The notes: a model not told the origin generated them from the sequence alone. A stretch of DNA of 64,000 nt from Pogona vitticeps (GCF_051106095.1 NC_135783.1:324244822-324308821), one strand, 5' to 3'; positions 21,740-33,052 are shown, counted from the stretch's first letter. Numbers and translations are program-made.

Positions 21740-21817
21740 TTCCAGGAGTAGGGCCATCCGATTCACTGAGAAGTTAAATAGGAACTTTGGTTGGGTAGTT
21801 GTTAAGCCTCTTTAATA
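21740..21817 (-). mobile_element. Endonuclease-type LINE remnant, segment 3
   Basis: On the minus strand this continues the LINE of 22,092-23,240 after the MITE: an IK-LNNYPTK-like stretch with one frame slip, then NFSVNRMALLLEDFG, compare 'NVTANQVAHQLLLNGK' of the linker between endonuclease and reverse transcriptase. It is short and decayed, and is assigned by order and context. Confidence 0.45.
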
Positions 21818-22089
21818 CAGTGGACCCTCGACTTACAGACGGCTCGACTTACAGACTTTTCGACTTACAGACTTCTCTGGCCACAAAATTTAGATTCGAC
21901 TTGCAGCTGGAGAATTGACTTACAGACCAGAAAAAAACCAAAATGGAACAAAAATAGAATAAAACCCGCTGGTTATGGGATTAATCAGTTTTCAATGCAT
22001 TGTAGGTCAATGGAGATTCGACCTACAGACTTTTCAACTTGCAGCCACTGTTCCAATACGGATTAATTCCGTAAGTAGAAGGTCCACTG
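21818..22089. mobile_element. Tc1/mariner-type MITE, 272 bp, with TA duplication
   Basis: The ends are CAGTGGACCCTCGACTTACA and, reversed, CAGTGGACCTTCTACTTACG, giving terminal inverted repeats of about 24 bp with a few mismatches. TA flanks both ends (21,816-21,817 and 22,090-22,091), the duplication made by Tc1/mariner/Tigger transposases. The inside repeats the motif CGACTTACAGAC and has no coding capacity. It lies inside a LINE remnant. Confidence 0.85.
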
Positions 22090-22091
22090 TA

Positions 22092-22813
22092 CTCTCCATG
22101 TCTTTTGACTGCTTTTTAATGTTTACTTCTTCCATGAGTTTCATCCAATTATCTCTCTTAGTTTTTGAGAGCAAGGAAATTAATTGCTGCCCAGCCAAAA
22201 TGGTTTCTTTGCTCAAAGGCTTTTGTTCAAATAGTGAAAAATATTTATCCATTTGGGTGGCTATTTCTAATGTTAGGTAGTTGGGTCTGCATTCTTGGGC
22301 CATGGACAGTTAGGATGACATTTCCTAGTCCTAACTAACTGTTCATAGGCTTCTGGGGCAGGAGAACTATTCAATATAATTCCATCCAAAGTTGTGCTGA
22401 ACTTCTGCCAATTGGCTTTTCAAAAATTATATCTTCTGTGAAATAGTACTGTTGATAGTCAGACTGTTGCCATGAGTTTACATAGTATGGACTGGTGCCA
22501 CTTATTTGGAATTGGGGTACAGAAAGGCTTCATGCACTATTTGGCTATAGACTGACTAGCAAATATAAAGTCTGGGGTATAACTACATTACCATCTTACA
22601 CTATTGAAATATGGGAGACATTTCCTATCATGAAAAAGGTATAGTTGGGGGGGGGGGGTTCTGCCCATTTCAGCACTGCTTCTTTGCTGTTATCATCAAG
22701 TGCATACCCCAGGCACTACTCTGGCTATTGAAGTCTCTGAATATAAAGTTTGCTTTTTGTTTATAAAAATTGTCAAGGGTTTCAAAGAAAAAGGTTGCAT
22801 TAGGTGGTTTGTA
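22092..22813 (-). mobile_element. Endonuclease-type LINE remnant, segment 2
   Basis: Minus-strand reading gives KPPNATFFFETLDNFYKQ and then FRDFNSQSSAWGM (22,820-22,690), the GDFNSHxxxWG block of an apurinic-like endonuclease with its G changed to R. Near 22,430-22,310 comes NWQKFSTTLDGIILNSSPAP followed by EAYEQLV. At 22,303-22,092 the open frame holds MDKYFSLFEQKPLSKETILA and KRDNWMKLMEEVNIKKQSKD, the W-containing linker before the reverse transcriptase. Stops and frame slips show it is dead. The order fits a Jockey/RTE-like non-LTR element; the exact family is not resolved. Confidence 0.7.
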
Positions 22814-23155
22814 GTGGGACTTGGTGGCACTGTGGGCTAAACCGCAGAAGCCTGTGCTGCAGGGTCCGAAGACCAAGCAGTCATAAGATCGAATCCACGC
22901 GACGGAGTGAGCACCTGTTGCTTGTCCAAGCTCCCTCCAACCTAGCGGTTCGAAAGCATGCAAATGCGAGTAGATAAATAGGTACCATCTCGGTGGGAAG
23001 GTAAACAGCGTTCCGTGTCTAAATCACACTGGCCATGTGACCACGGAAAGATTGTCTTCGGACAAACGCTGGCTCTATGGCTTGAAGAGTGGGATGAGCG
23101 CCGCCCCCTAGAGTCGGACACGACTGGACAAAAATGGTCAAGGGGAACCTTTACT
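22814..23155 (+). mobile_element. Sauria-type SINE, full length
   Basis: The tRNA-like head (GGCACTGTGGGCTAAACCGC, AGAAGCCTGTGCTGC, AGATCGAATCCACGCGACGG) leads to the unique body (GCGGTTCGAAAGCATGCAAA, AGTAGATAAATAGGTACC, GGCCATGTGACCACGGAA) and the BovB-like end GAGTCGGACACGACTGGACA, AGGGGAACCTTTACTT. A 14-bp target duplication flanks it (22,800-22,813 and 23,156-23,169, one mismatch). Amplification by BovB machinery is established for this family. The copy is fairly young, with few changes. Confidence 0.93.
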
Positions 23156-23240
23156 TTAGGTGGTTTATAAAGAGAGGACACTGTAGAATTGTTTGGCTCC
23201 ACTGTTTTTCTGTACATACTGTAATAGCATAAAATGGAGT
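23156..23240 (-). mobile_element. Endonuclease-type LINE remnant, segment 1
   Basis: Minus-strand text MYRKTVEPNNSTVSSLYKPP is the part just before and including the YKPPN motif of the endonuclease domain. The SINE insertion site lies exactly in the YKPPN codons, so these codons are duplicated at both sides of the SINE. Confidence 0.65.
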
Positions 23241-24083
23241 TCAGAAAACAATAATGACTCTTTAAAAAAGAGAGCTTTTCAGTTTTCCATTTGTAATGAA
23301 GCCACTTGTCTGTTTGGCACCCAGCCTCTTCAGTAGGTGATCAGTAAATTTTGGATCAAATCAGACATTTTTAGAAGTCAATAAAATGTTGACCCAGAGG
23401 TTGTGCCATGAGTGAGCTTAAGCCAACCTCTAAATCTTTCAACACGATTTATCTTCCCATTGAGAACAAGCAAACTGTAAGACACTTTTGGCAAGGGTGG
23501 CTAAAATGAATTAAATAGCAACAAACAGTGAAATAGCTTGGCCCATACCATATGCTGGGAAAGAAGCTTTCTTTTGCTAGGTAAAAAAAAAACTTCATTA
23601 GAATGTAAAATAATTCATCTTTTATAGTGCAACATATCCGCTTCTCCTGTCATTTTTAGCATCAGGTGCTGACTAACATGGCTTAACTGACTAGAGGAAG
23701 GCCAAAATTATTGTGCAGCCTGGGGGATACACCAAGATGACAGTCTTCACCTTCCATGTATTGCAGTCAACTGCAGTGGAAGTTAAGTGGATTCTCCACT
23801 GCATCTGGGGGCAGAGTACTAACTTAAAGGGCTAAGGACAAACCATGTGTCATAAACCATGTGTCCTGAAATATCCTGCCACAGCCTACTGCTCCCCCTC
23901 ATATCTCATTCTTCAGCTATGCTGATTTTAAATAACAAAACATGCTAGTGGGTCATGCTGGCTGAGGAATTCTGGGTTTTAACTAAAATGTAGTTCTATT
24001 CTAAATGTTCAGTGTTGACAAAAAATAAATGTTAAAGCTTTCCTATGTAGCTTTCAAGTAATGTTGTGCTAAACCCCTTAAAT
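23241..24083. other. Intergenic stretch, nothing recognised
   Basis: No gene or repeat family is recognised; it may contain the decayed 5' part of the LINE to its left. Confidence 0.35.
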
Positions 24084-24218
24084 CAGTGCTTCCCAACCTT
24101 TAGGCCCCAGATGTTCTGGACTAAAACTCCCAGGAGCCTTCACCACTAGATATACTGGCCAAGATTTCTGAGAATTATAGTCCAAGAACATCTGGGGATC
24201 CAAGGATAGGAACCACCA
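24084..24218. mobile_element. hAT-type MITE, about 135 bp
   Basis: Near-palindromic: CAGTGCTTCCCAACCTTTAG and GGCCCCAGATGTTCTGGACT at one end, TCCAAGAACATCTGGGGATC and AAGGATAGGAACCACCA at the other. It is the same family as 25,722-25,857. The target duplication is no longer clear. Confidence 0.75.
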
Positions 24219-25044
24219 TTTGTGCTTATCTCATAAAAGTCTGGATTTGAACTGCGATGGTTTTTATCATGTTCATGCTTAATGGCATTTATCACCTCCC
24301 TTTTGTCCCCAGATAAGCTCCTCCTCCTTAATATCAAAACGGCAGGCACACCTAAGTGAAGCAGTTATGATACAGTTGTCTCCATATTGGAAATAAGTAT
24401 ATATTTCGAATTTGACATTTATAGGATAAAATAACTAGGCTACCGGAGTGTAAGACTTACCTGATTATAGGACTACAGCCTTCAATACATCTAGGTGATG
24501 AAAGAGTTATATATGTGAGGTGTTCTTTTGCTTGTATTACAAACATGTATATTAACAGTCCTACATACATTATCGTCACCAGCACCAATAATTCAGTTGA
24601 TTTGTCTGTAACTCTTGAAGCATTAATTTCATTTTTTTATTGATGAGACATCTCCCAATAAATTTCTAGCAGCTATGCAAACATTTAAAAACAAGGATCC
24701 AATAAAATATTATAAAATCTAGAAAGATCAACCAATATCAATAAAAGGTAACAAGAAAAACAATGCAATGTCAGCAGCACAATAAAGTAATGTAGACACC
24801 AATGATATGCAATACAAATATATAAAACAGTTTAATAAACACAGGTGGCAAACATCACCAAGATGTCAGAATGTGAAAAACTAACAACAGAGTGATTTCC
24901 CCCTGCCCTCAGAAAAACATCATTCGTACCTTTATGAATGGGAGAAACACTATGCCATTTCCCAGCACGAAAATATCCTTTTTTTATGGGAAAACTGGGG
25001 AAAAAACCTACCACAATTCCTGAGTTCTACACATATCATATCTC

Positions 25045-25045
<1 letters not shown>
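24219..25045. other. Intergenic stretch, nothing recognised
   Basis: Unique AT-rich sequence; no gene or repeat family is recognised. Confidence 0.35.

Positions 25046-25048
<3 letters not shown>

Positions 25049-25084
<36 letters not shown>
25049..25084. repeat. (AG)n microsatellite
   Basis: Eighteen uninterrupted AG units. Confidence 0.97.
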
Positions 25085-25087
<3 letters not shown>

Positions 25088-25713
25088 CATCTCTCCTGCT
25101 CTGCAAGATTATCCATCTCACTTGGAGTAGCAATCAGGATATCTGCCCCTGCACTTTGTGTTACTGGGCAAATCATATTATCACCTGATGTCTCTAAATG
25201 TAAAAGATAGATAATGCATTTCTGCAACCCACATGTTTGATGTAAGTTGGAGAACTAGAGCCTGTGAATTGAGTGTAACTGCAGATGTACAGTCAATGAA
25301 GTCAGCAAGCCCTATTCCTGGCAAATGAGTGTAAGCTGGCTAGGTCTTTTCTGTTTACCAGGAAACTCCCATCCACTTTATTACTCTCACATTTATCTGG
25401 CCTATGCATAAAACAGTTTCCATAACTGCCCCAGGCCAGAAAGGAATGGAGGAACTCTGTGCTCTCCTCTTTTCTCATCCAAATGGCCTAAGGATGAGAG
25501 CAGTGTGTTTTCACTGGCCAGATAGGAGTGCCTTTACAGGCAAAGCCCACCACAACTTTGAGAAAGTGAACTTTGTTCAGAAAGAAACACATCAGTGCCT
25601 CTGAATGCTAGGCAATAGCACAGTGTATATTCCAGTAGTACTTCCAACATGTATATTCAATATCGCTAATAGAACCCTTCAATTCCAGCTTCTCTTCCAT
25701 CTCAACCACAAGG
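25085..25713. other. Intergenic stretch, nothing recognised
   Basis: Unique sequence; the short open frames here show no family resemblance. Confidence 0.35.
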
Positions 25714-25721
25714 ATCTATAA

Positions 25722-25857
25722 CAGTGGTTCTTGACCTTGGGTCCCCACATGTTCTTGGATTGCAACTCCCAAAAGCCTTCACCTCTGGCTATGCTGACCA
25801 GGGTTTCTGGGAGTTGAAGTCTAAGAATAACTAGAGACCCAAGGTTGGGTGCCACTG
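25722..25857. mobile_element. hAT-type MITE, 136 bp, with 8-bp duplication
   Basis: The inverted ends are CAGTGGTTCTTGACCTTGGG and, reversed, CAGTGGCACCCAACCTTGGG. The middle carries the ACTCCC...GGGAGTTG palindrome of the family. The flanks ATCTATAA (25,714-25,721) and ATTTATAA (25,858-25,865) are an 8-bp target duplication with one mismatch, the mark of hAT transposases. It has no coding capacity. Confidence 0.88.
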
Positions 25858-25865
25858 ATTTATAA

Positions 25866-26498
25866 GAACTGAATTAAACAAGAAATAGGGAGTAAAATAT
25901 AACAAAATTAACTGGCAACATATTTACCTCTGCAATGCTATCTCCAGAGGACCGAGCTAATTTGAATCCTCAACTAGTTCATTGACAAGTCATTTGTCCC
26001 ACATAAACCCCAGACAGTGGAAATTACATTGAGAGAAGCTCAGCAATTACAGATGGTTGAAGTCACTAGAATGTCATGGGGGGACCAGAGGAAAAAAACT
26101 ATCAACTCTTATTGACATTTGGATATTTTTTTAAACAATCCCCATTCTTGAATGTATCATCATTCAGATCTTAATTAGTGTTGTCATGTCACATGCTCCC
26201 ATTCCCTAGGATTTCAGGGCTAAAGCCTAATATCCAGAACGTCACAAGAGTGGAAGATTGTAATTCCACAGAACCAAGGTAGGTGAGGGTTGCAGGGAGG
26301 GTTGCTCCCTAGGCTTTTTTCCCTATTTCTGCCGCTGCTGTTACGGTTTGTGCAACAAGGAGCTTTTCACTCCATGCCTTGCTCCAAATGGCTCAGTGGG
26401 CCCAGTACTAGCACACTGGGAAGTCAAAAACAAGGTGAGGGGGACTGAAGAGAGAGACTGTGGGTACATAGACTTGGTCCCATCATGCCACTTGGAGC

Positions 26499-26499
<1 letters not shown>
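25866..26499. other. Intergenic stretch, nothing recognised
   Basis: No gene or repeat family is recognised. Confidence 0.35.

Positions 26500-26500
<1 letters not shown>

Positions 26501-26530
<30 letters not shown>
26501..26530. repeat. (CA)n microsatellite
   Basis: Fifteen CA units. Confidence 0.97.
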
Positions 26531-26535
<5 letters not shown>

Positions 26536-27972
26536 TTCCTCTTCGCACTGAGCCAGTGAGTCCTGATGCCAGCAGGGAATGGACATAAATGGATGCCCAA
26601 GCTTTATACCTCCCTCACACATAAAAATCAAACTGTCTTCTACTCCAGTGCTGCTTCCTCTCAGATTTGCATCCCCACCAGCAGACCTCGAGAATCATAG
26701 CAATAATCTGAATAATGAGATCTGGAAACCCTAATCTTAATGAATTGTGAAAGGAGAGACTGGAAGAAAGAAGGAATATGGTTACTCGCAAGGAGCTACT
26801 CTCTTTTCCATAATGAGGACATAATAAAGTTACACATCTGAAAACGCATATGAGTGTCTTATGTATAGATGTCAAATGTTACAGTTTCTAATTATTTTCT
26901 AAAGTTACTTTGAAAGGTCATCATTAAAGACAAACTGAAATAAGTTTTCAAGTTTGACTCAATTCTATTAGCAGTGTGTTCCCTCCAGAGTTTAAAAAAA
27001 AGAAGAAGAAGAATGCAGTGAATAAAGCAATGGATTATTTTTTTTTTTAAAAAAAATGCAAACATGAAACAAATAAGCATGTAATGAGTAATGGATATGA
27101 AATACTTTTTTAAAATTAATTTTTCAGTCTCTGAGTGAACATGATTCAGAATGCAGTCTTAAACAAGTAGGACCAAAATGCAGTAAGACAAATTCTACAA
27201 ATTGATTTGCTGTAGTAAAAAATTGCCTTTTGAAATCCTTTATTTTAGCAGAGAGAGAAATTGTTCCTGAAAAGGCAGGTCTCTGGATGGAGACAGAGTG
27301 AGAATTTTGTTACACTCACATCCTGGTTATGAGCATCTCCTCGGTATCTGGCTGGCTCCCGTGAGAAACAGGATAGTGGATGTGACAAGCTTTTTGTCTG
27401 CACCAGCAGAGCTCTTGTGCACAAGAAAGAGATCCTTCCACTCGCACTCTACCCACTTTTAGTCATGATCAGAGTCATGATAAGGATTGACTTGATTTTT
27501 AAGGGTAGGTCATACTAAGTGAAAATGATTGCATGCTTATTTCTCATATATCAAATCAGGCCCTGCTCTGCCCTTGAGATCTTGAAACATGCAGACCTGC
27601 AGTGTATGAATGATAAATATTTTGAGAGCAGTGTAAAAATAACAGACAAATTTACTTGGTTGCTGGAATTAGCCCATATGGATCTGCAGCCCCCTGTTTT
27701 TTTTTAATTGGGGTAGCCTATCATTGAGAAGCTCCGTGTTTTTCTGTAGACACAGAAAGGCAACATGAACCAAAATAACTTAAGGGTAGAGGCTTTGGAG
27801 AGGCCTCCACACACACACACACCCTCAGATTGTCTTGTTCTCTGGATGACACCTGGGTACACTCCAGCCCCTATATCTAATGTGGCTCCCTACCACTGTT
27901 CTAAGAGAACCATAGATGCAGATCTGGCAGATTTCTCTCAGAAAGAGAATGGGATCAACAATCCCAACCATC
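26531..27972. other. Intergenic stretch, nothing recognised
   Basis: Short A/T runs at 26,995-27,056 and a CA run at 27,809-27,822. No gene or transposon family is recognised. Confidence 0.35.
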
Positions 27973-28018
27973 TCATCTATTAGGAAGAGTCCCATCAGGC
28001 ACTCTTCCTAATAGATGA
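27973..28018. repeat. Perfect 18-bp inverted repeat with 10-nt loop
   Basis: The arms TCATCTATTAGGAAGAGT (27,973-27,990) and ACTCTTCCTAATAGATGA (28,001-28,018) are exact reverse complements around CCCATCAGGC. No transposon ends or target duplication surround it. Confidence 0.95.
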
Positions 28019-28417
28019 ACAGTGGCCAAAATCTTATTAGTTACACCAGCCAGGGTAACACAATTGGTGTAAAACATGTTGGCAGGTTGTCACAGGAATT
28101 TAGCACAGGCACAACAAATGCTTATGCTGACTTTTTAACTGGTGGTGATTCCTCCATTTTAGACTCTAGGATAGTAAGAGCTTTAGATATCATAACAATC
28201 TCTTTACATTTAATCCAGAAACAAATGGGATGCCAATGATCTTTTTTAAAAAATTGTTGAATTTATGCAATAGGCTTCTAGCATGCAAGTCCTTACAACA
28301 AATGTGCCATCACATTCTAGATGCCATCTAAAAGGGCAGAGTTATCTTCCAAGTACTGGTGCCAACAGCCAATTTTCAGATATTCGGAATCACAGTGGTG
28401 AGCGCTGTCTGACAGAG

Positions 28418-28802
28418 CCAGAGTTGGAAAAGTTACTTTTTCAAAGTAATCCATCCTCATTAGTTGTTACATGATCTGAAGAATAGCCTGTTATTTTTAC
28501 ACAGTATAAAGTCAAATAAAGTAACTTAATTGCTTGCTACTCTATGCATTGTATTTCCATCACTTAATGTTACTTCTTTAAAATCAAGATTAATAACATA
28601 ATGACATAATTCTTAAACATGACAATATGCTCCAATATGTCTTAAAATACCATGTACAGGTAACTGGAAAATGAAACTTGTGTACCAATAAAACAATTTC
28701 AACCTAATTTCTTGTGTTACTTTTGAAATCTAACCATGTTACACTCTCATTCTGCTTCCTGTAACTAAATTATATTTGTAACTTGTTACTTCCCATGTCT
28801 GG
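28418..28802. mobile_element. Possible hAT-like nonautonomous element, about 385 bp
   Basis: The ends CCAGAGTTGGAAAAGTTACT and, reversed, CCAGACATGGGAAGTAACAA are similar. The motif GTTACTT/AAGTAAC recurs through the interval on both strands, as in palindromic hAT derivatives. Both flanks start ACAGAG. The borders and class are uncertain. Confidence 0.35.
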
Positions 28803-30710
28803 ACAGAGATGCCACTGTATTCTTGCACATGGAACAAATACACACAAAAAGACCAAAATGTTTGAAAGAAACTACAATGGCCCGTAAGGGAATTTATTTA
28901 GTAGAAATACAGATAGCATCCCTTGTAATATTTTTCCATGTTTTCCCTCATGTTTAGGGAAGTTGATGGCATTAATACAAAATGACTGAGGGAGACAACA
29001 GAATGAAATGGACCGGTGTGATTACATCAGCCTGTGTACCATTTTACTAGTGAATGGCCCCAAGGAGCTCTCAAACTATGCCCTTTGCTTGGCAAAAGAT
29101 AACACTGACAAATCCAAGGACAAAGCAAAACAAACCCACAAGAGCTATTCTAGCTCCCAGTGCAAACAGAATCTGCCAGGTGTCATGTGTCCTAATGCCT
29201 TGTTTGTTTGGCAATATTTTAGCTTGGTGTAGACTTTGATCCCCCACCCAAAAAAAAAGCTTCTGTTCCATTTATCTGAGAAAGGGAACTGGACTTTTTA
29301 CAATGAGTGACCATTGCCCAGCTCAAGGTTGGTTCAAGGCTGGTAAAGTTTCTGATATCATTACCTAATTGCCTCTAAGTGCTATGCAGTGGTTTTCCTA
29401 ATAGCAATGATAGTCCCTTCCTTTCTGCCTGGATTCACTTCATTTTGTACATTTCTGGAGTCAAGGCCAGCCCTATTATTAGCAAAGTGGAGCAGCCCCC
29501 CCCCCCAGGGGAGTAGATTTGGGATGTCACAAAGGGAGTGTCATGAAAAAGACAACAAACTCTCTGTTATCTATGTTTTAATTATTTTTAATATCAGGAA
29601 TAGATAGAGGCATTTGTGGGAGTTTTCTGCTTCAGTTGCAAAAATAAATTGGCTGGCTGCAGGTGATATATGCCTTGATGCAGGTGAGAGGGTGTGACTC
29701 CCTTCTGGTGCTCCACCTGAAGCAGAAAAATGTTTTGGTCTGTAGGGCAACCAAAGAAGGAAAGTGGTTCTCTGTTATTGTGCCTGCTCAGTGCAAGGCC
29801 TTTGAACTCCATTGCCAAGGCCTGACTGAGAAAGTGAAGCTAGGTAGAGGAAGGATACTGTGTTTTCCTCCACCTTTGCCAGCCTGTTCCGGATCTCCCC
29901 GGTCGGGTCAGGATGTCTGCAGTCATTCTGAGTCTTCTAACAAGAAGATAGTTTTGGTGTTGCCAAACTCATGTATTAAAAAGCTGTCAGAGTAATTTTG
30001 GCTGGTTTGACTGTAGCCATTTTAAAATTTAAAAAGCTACTCAGAATATTTTCCTTCGTTCCCAGCCAGCAGCTAGAATGAAAGGAGAATTTTTATTTTA
30101 CCTGATACAGTTATGATTCTTATATAACAACACTTTACCACACGTTCATAAAACTGTCTGTCAGACAACCTGCCCTTTTGTGAATCACTTCACCAGTGTG
30201 GGTGGAAAACACATAACCAGAAAGCCAAGCAGAAGAATGATAATAGGTTGGTGAAAGTGTATTCAGCCGGGAGAGAGCTAGGCAAATATCATGAGAAATG
30301 CTTCAGGAAATATGCTTTGGGAAGCTTTTCCCTGTGTTTTAGGAAGACATGAGTCAGTTTCACTTCAGTCCTTCTTGATCAGTCCACAATCTGGTCTCAC
30401 ATATATTTGCCTGTTTAGCAATCAATATTCTTTGCACTGAAAAAAGAGGGCCCAGACACCTATTCTATCAGGTGTACATCAAACATGAAGGTATGCAAAC
30501 TGAAGTGAAATGGAACCAGATCAGGAGTCCAGCTAACAGCCATCACTTGGTAGCTATTCTGTAGTTATGTTAAAAGACATATGTATATTCTATTATTACA
30601 ACATTTTCTCTCCAGATGTGCAATTCCTTTAAGGCACAATCAGACTTGCATAGGAGGCCTATGTTTCTCTTGCATCAACCAGTCCCTAGACAAAAGTATG
30701 TTAATGGGCA
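28803..30710. other. Intergenic stretch, nothing recognised
   Basis: C run at 29,497-29,506. Open frames up to 110 codons (29,663-29,995) show no family resemblance. Confidence 0.35.
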
Positions 30711-30770
30711 AACACACACACACACACAAACCCACACACACCCACACACACCCCCACACACACACACACA
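30711..30770. repeat. Imperfect (CA)n microsatellite
   Basis: About 60 bp of CA units with CCC interruptions, ending exactly where a SINE begins. Confidence 0.93.
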
Positions 30771-31018
30771 TGGAGCCTCGTGGCGCAGTGGTTAAACTGC
30801 TGTACTGCAGCTAAAACTGTGCTCACGACCTGGGGTTCAAATCCCAGGTAGCCGGCTCAAGGTTGACTCAACCTTCTATCCTTCCGAGGTTGGTAAAATG
30901 AGTACCCAGCTCACTGGGGGGGCAATGTGTAGCCTGCATAATTAAATTGTAAACCGCCCAGAGAGTGCTTGAAGTGCTATGGGGCGGTATATAAGCAGCA
31001 CACTTTGCTTTTTTTTTT
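30771..31018 (+). repeat. MIR-like tRNA SINE, full length
   Basis: This is the best copy of its family in the window: GGAGCCTCGTGGCGCAGTGG (A-box region), GGGGTTCAAATCCCAGGTAG (B-box region), CCGGCTCAAGGTTGACTCAA, TTCCGAGGTTGGTAAAATGA, AACCGCCCAGAGAGTGCTTG and the end CTATGGGGCGGTATATAAGC. The 3' end resembles that of L2-type LINEs, which would supply the enzyme for its copying. The internal promoter boxes look intact. Confidence 0.85.
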
Positions 31019-31929
31019 CAGGGAGCATCACTTCTATTAATGGGCTGACTTTATTGTCTAATTTGAATATAAGATAGGATGGGAAAGGCAACTGATCAAA
31101 ATGATCACATTTCTTTTCACCCATACAGTTTTTATTGTTTTCTCTGTCTTGGTCTAATTTCTAGTACCAGTACCAAAGCTCAAAAACAGCATTCTGAAAT
31201 TGCAGTATATGTATAACACTCAAATTATTCTGCATTAGTGAGCTATGGAATTCCCCAGGAGATTTCATTAAGAATTGCAAATACAAATAACGTATTTCCC
31301 TTGATGAAAGAATGTGCATCCCCTTTCCGCCGCTGCTTTTCTTTTTATTCTCCTCAACTGTGTTTGGAAACAATCAATTTGTGCACCTTTTCTTTTTCAT
31401 GTGTAGGATATAGTTTTACAGGCTGAGAGAGGAAAGAAATTTTGTGAAAAATGGTGCTCCGCAATCTTTGAAACTCTAGAAGAGGTTATCGGCTACCATT
31501 CATACCATGGATAAAACTCTCAGTTCCAAATTTTCTTATCAGGCTTATTCCAGTCCGTTGCATTCCCAGTTCTGGATTTTTAAAAAAGCTGCATGCAAAA
31601 TGCATACCTATTTTTCCATGAATGTCTCCTAACATAAAGCATTTCTGCATGTTATGTTCATTAATAAGTATGTTTTTGCTCCCATTTCCTTTTCCTGGTA
31701 TACAAATCTTTCTAAATTCAAAAACCTCATTTAAAAAATCAGGGAAGAATGAAGACTGAAGGGTAGCTGCATTGTGAGTCAGGTAAGCAGTTTCAGAAGC
31801 ACAAATTAAGTTTACAGCAAAACTTGAACTGAACAAATTTCTTCACCATCTGTGGTAATATGACGTGTATTCCAAAGTGGGCAGTTATGAATTTTGGCAC
31901 AGTTACTAATCTAGCAATTTTCACAACGG
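31019..31929. other. Intergenic stretch, nothing recognised
   Basis: Open frames of 60-116 codons lack family resemblance. Confidence 0.35.
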
Positions 31930-33052
31930 AATAGGTGAAGAGCAGTGTGCCCCAGAGTTCTGTCCTGGGACTGGTGCTTTTTAACCTGTTCATCAATGAC
32001 CTAGAGACAGGGGTAAGTAGTGCAGTAGCCAAGTTTGCAGATGAGACATGAAACTTTTCCAGGTGGTAAAGACCAGCAGGGATTGTGAAGAGCTCCAAAA
32101 GGATCTCTTCAAACTGGGAGAATGGGCATCAAAATAGCAAGTGTGTTTCAATATAAGAAAATGCAAAGTAATGCACATGGGGGCAAAAAAAAAAATCAAA
32201 ACTTTATTTATCAGCTGATGGGTTCTGAGCTGTCCATGTCAGATCAGGAAAGAGAACTTTGTGTGCTGGTGGACAGCTCGATGAAAGTGTCAACCCAGTG
32301 TGCAGTGGCAGTGAAGAAGGCCAATTCCATGCTAGGTATCATTATTTATTGAAAATAAAACAGCCAACATTATAATGCCATTGTACAAAACACTAGTTAG
32401 GCCACACCTGGAGTACTGTGTACAGTTCTGGTCACCGTACCTCAAAAAAGACATCATGGAAATGGAAAAGATGCGGAAGGGAGCAATTAAATTGATTCCT
32501 GGGCTGGGGCACCTCCCTTATGAAGAAAGGCTACAGCGTTTAGGTCTCTTTAGTCTAGAGAAAAGAAGCCTGAGGGGGAACACTATTGAGACGTATAAAA
32601 TTATGCTGGGGATGGATAAAGTGGATAGAAGGAAGCTCTTTTCCCTATCACGCAATACCAGAATCAGGGGACATCCACTCCAATCGAGTGTTGGGAGACT
32701 GAGAACAGGCAAAAGAAAATATTTCTTTACCTAGCATGTTGTTAGTCTGTGGAACTCTTTGCCACAGGATGTGGTGATGGCAACTGGCCTAGATGCCTTT
32801 AAAAGGGGATTGGACAGATTTCTGGAGGAAAAGTCCATCGCAGGTTACAAGCCATGATGGGGATTTATAATCTCCAGGCTTAAAAGGAAGGTGCTTCAAA
32901 TGCCAGATGCAGGGAAGAATATCAGGAGACAGATATCTAGTTGTCTCATGTGCTGCCAGTAGCATCTGGTGGGACCACTGTGAGATACAGGAAGCTGGAC
33001 TAGATGGGTCCTTGGCCAGATCCAGCAGATGGCTCTTCTTATGTTCTTATGT
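31930..33052 (+). mobile_element. CR1 LINE, 3' part with end of ORF2 and 3' UTR
   Basis: The copy begins in the reverse transcriptase with SSVPQSSVLGLVLFNLFIND (from GVPQGSVLGP) and FADET where the catalytic FADD would be. WASK, FNIRKCKVMHMG-like text, LYKTLVRPHLEYCVQFWSPY and MRKGAIKLIPGLGHLPYEER follow (plus-strand frames at 32,122-32,352 and 32,375-32,734). ORF2 ends near 32,855 and the 3' UTR ends with CTTCTTATGTTCTTATGT, the short direct repeat typical of CR1. It is 5'-truncated, with a changed catalytic motif and several frame breaks, so it is dead. CR1 normally makes no clear target duplication, and none is seen. Confidence 0.9.

Noticed and set aside
27973-28018. The perfect hairpin as a microRNA precursor
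   Set aside because: A stem of only 18 bp is too short for a usual precursor, and no flanking stem continues it.
30771-30860. tRNA gene
   Set aside because: A and B box-like text is present, but the rest is a SINE body with an L2-like end; no cloverleaf was found.
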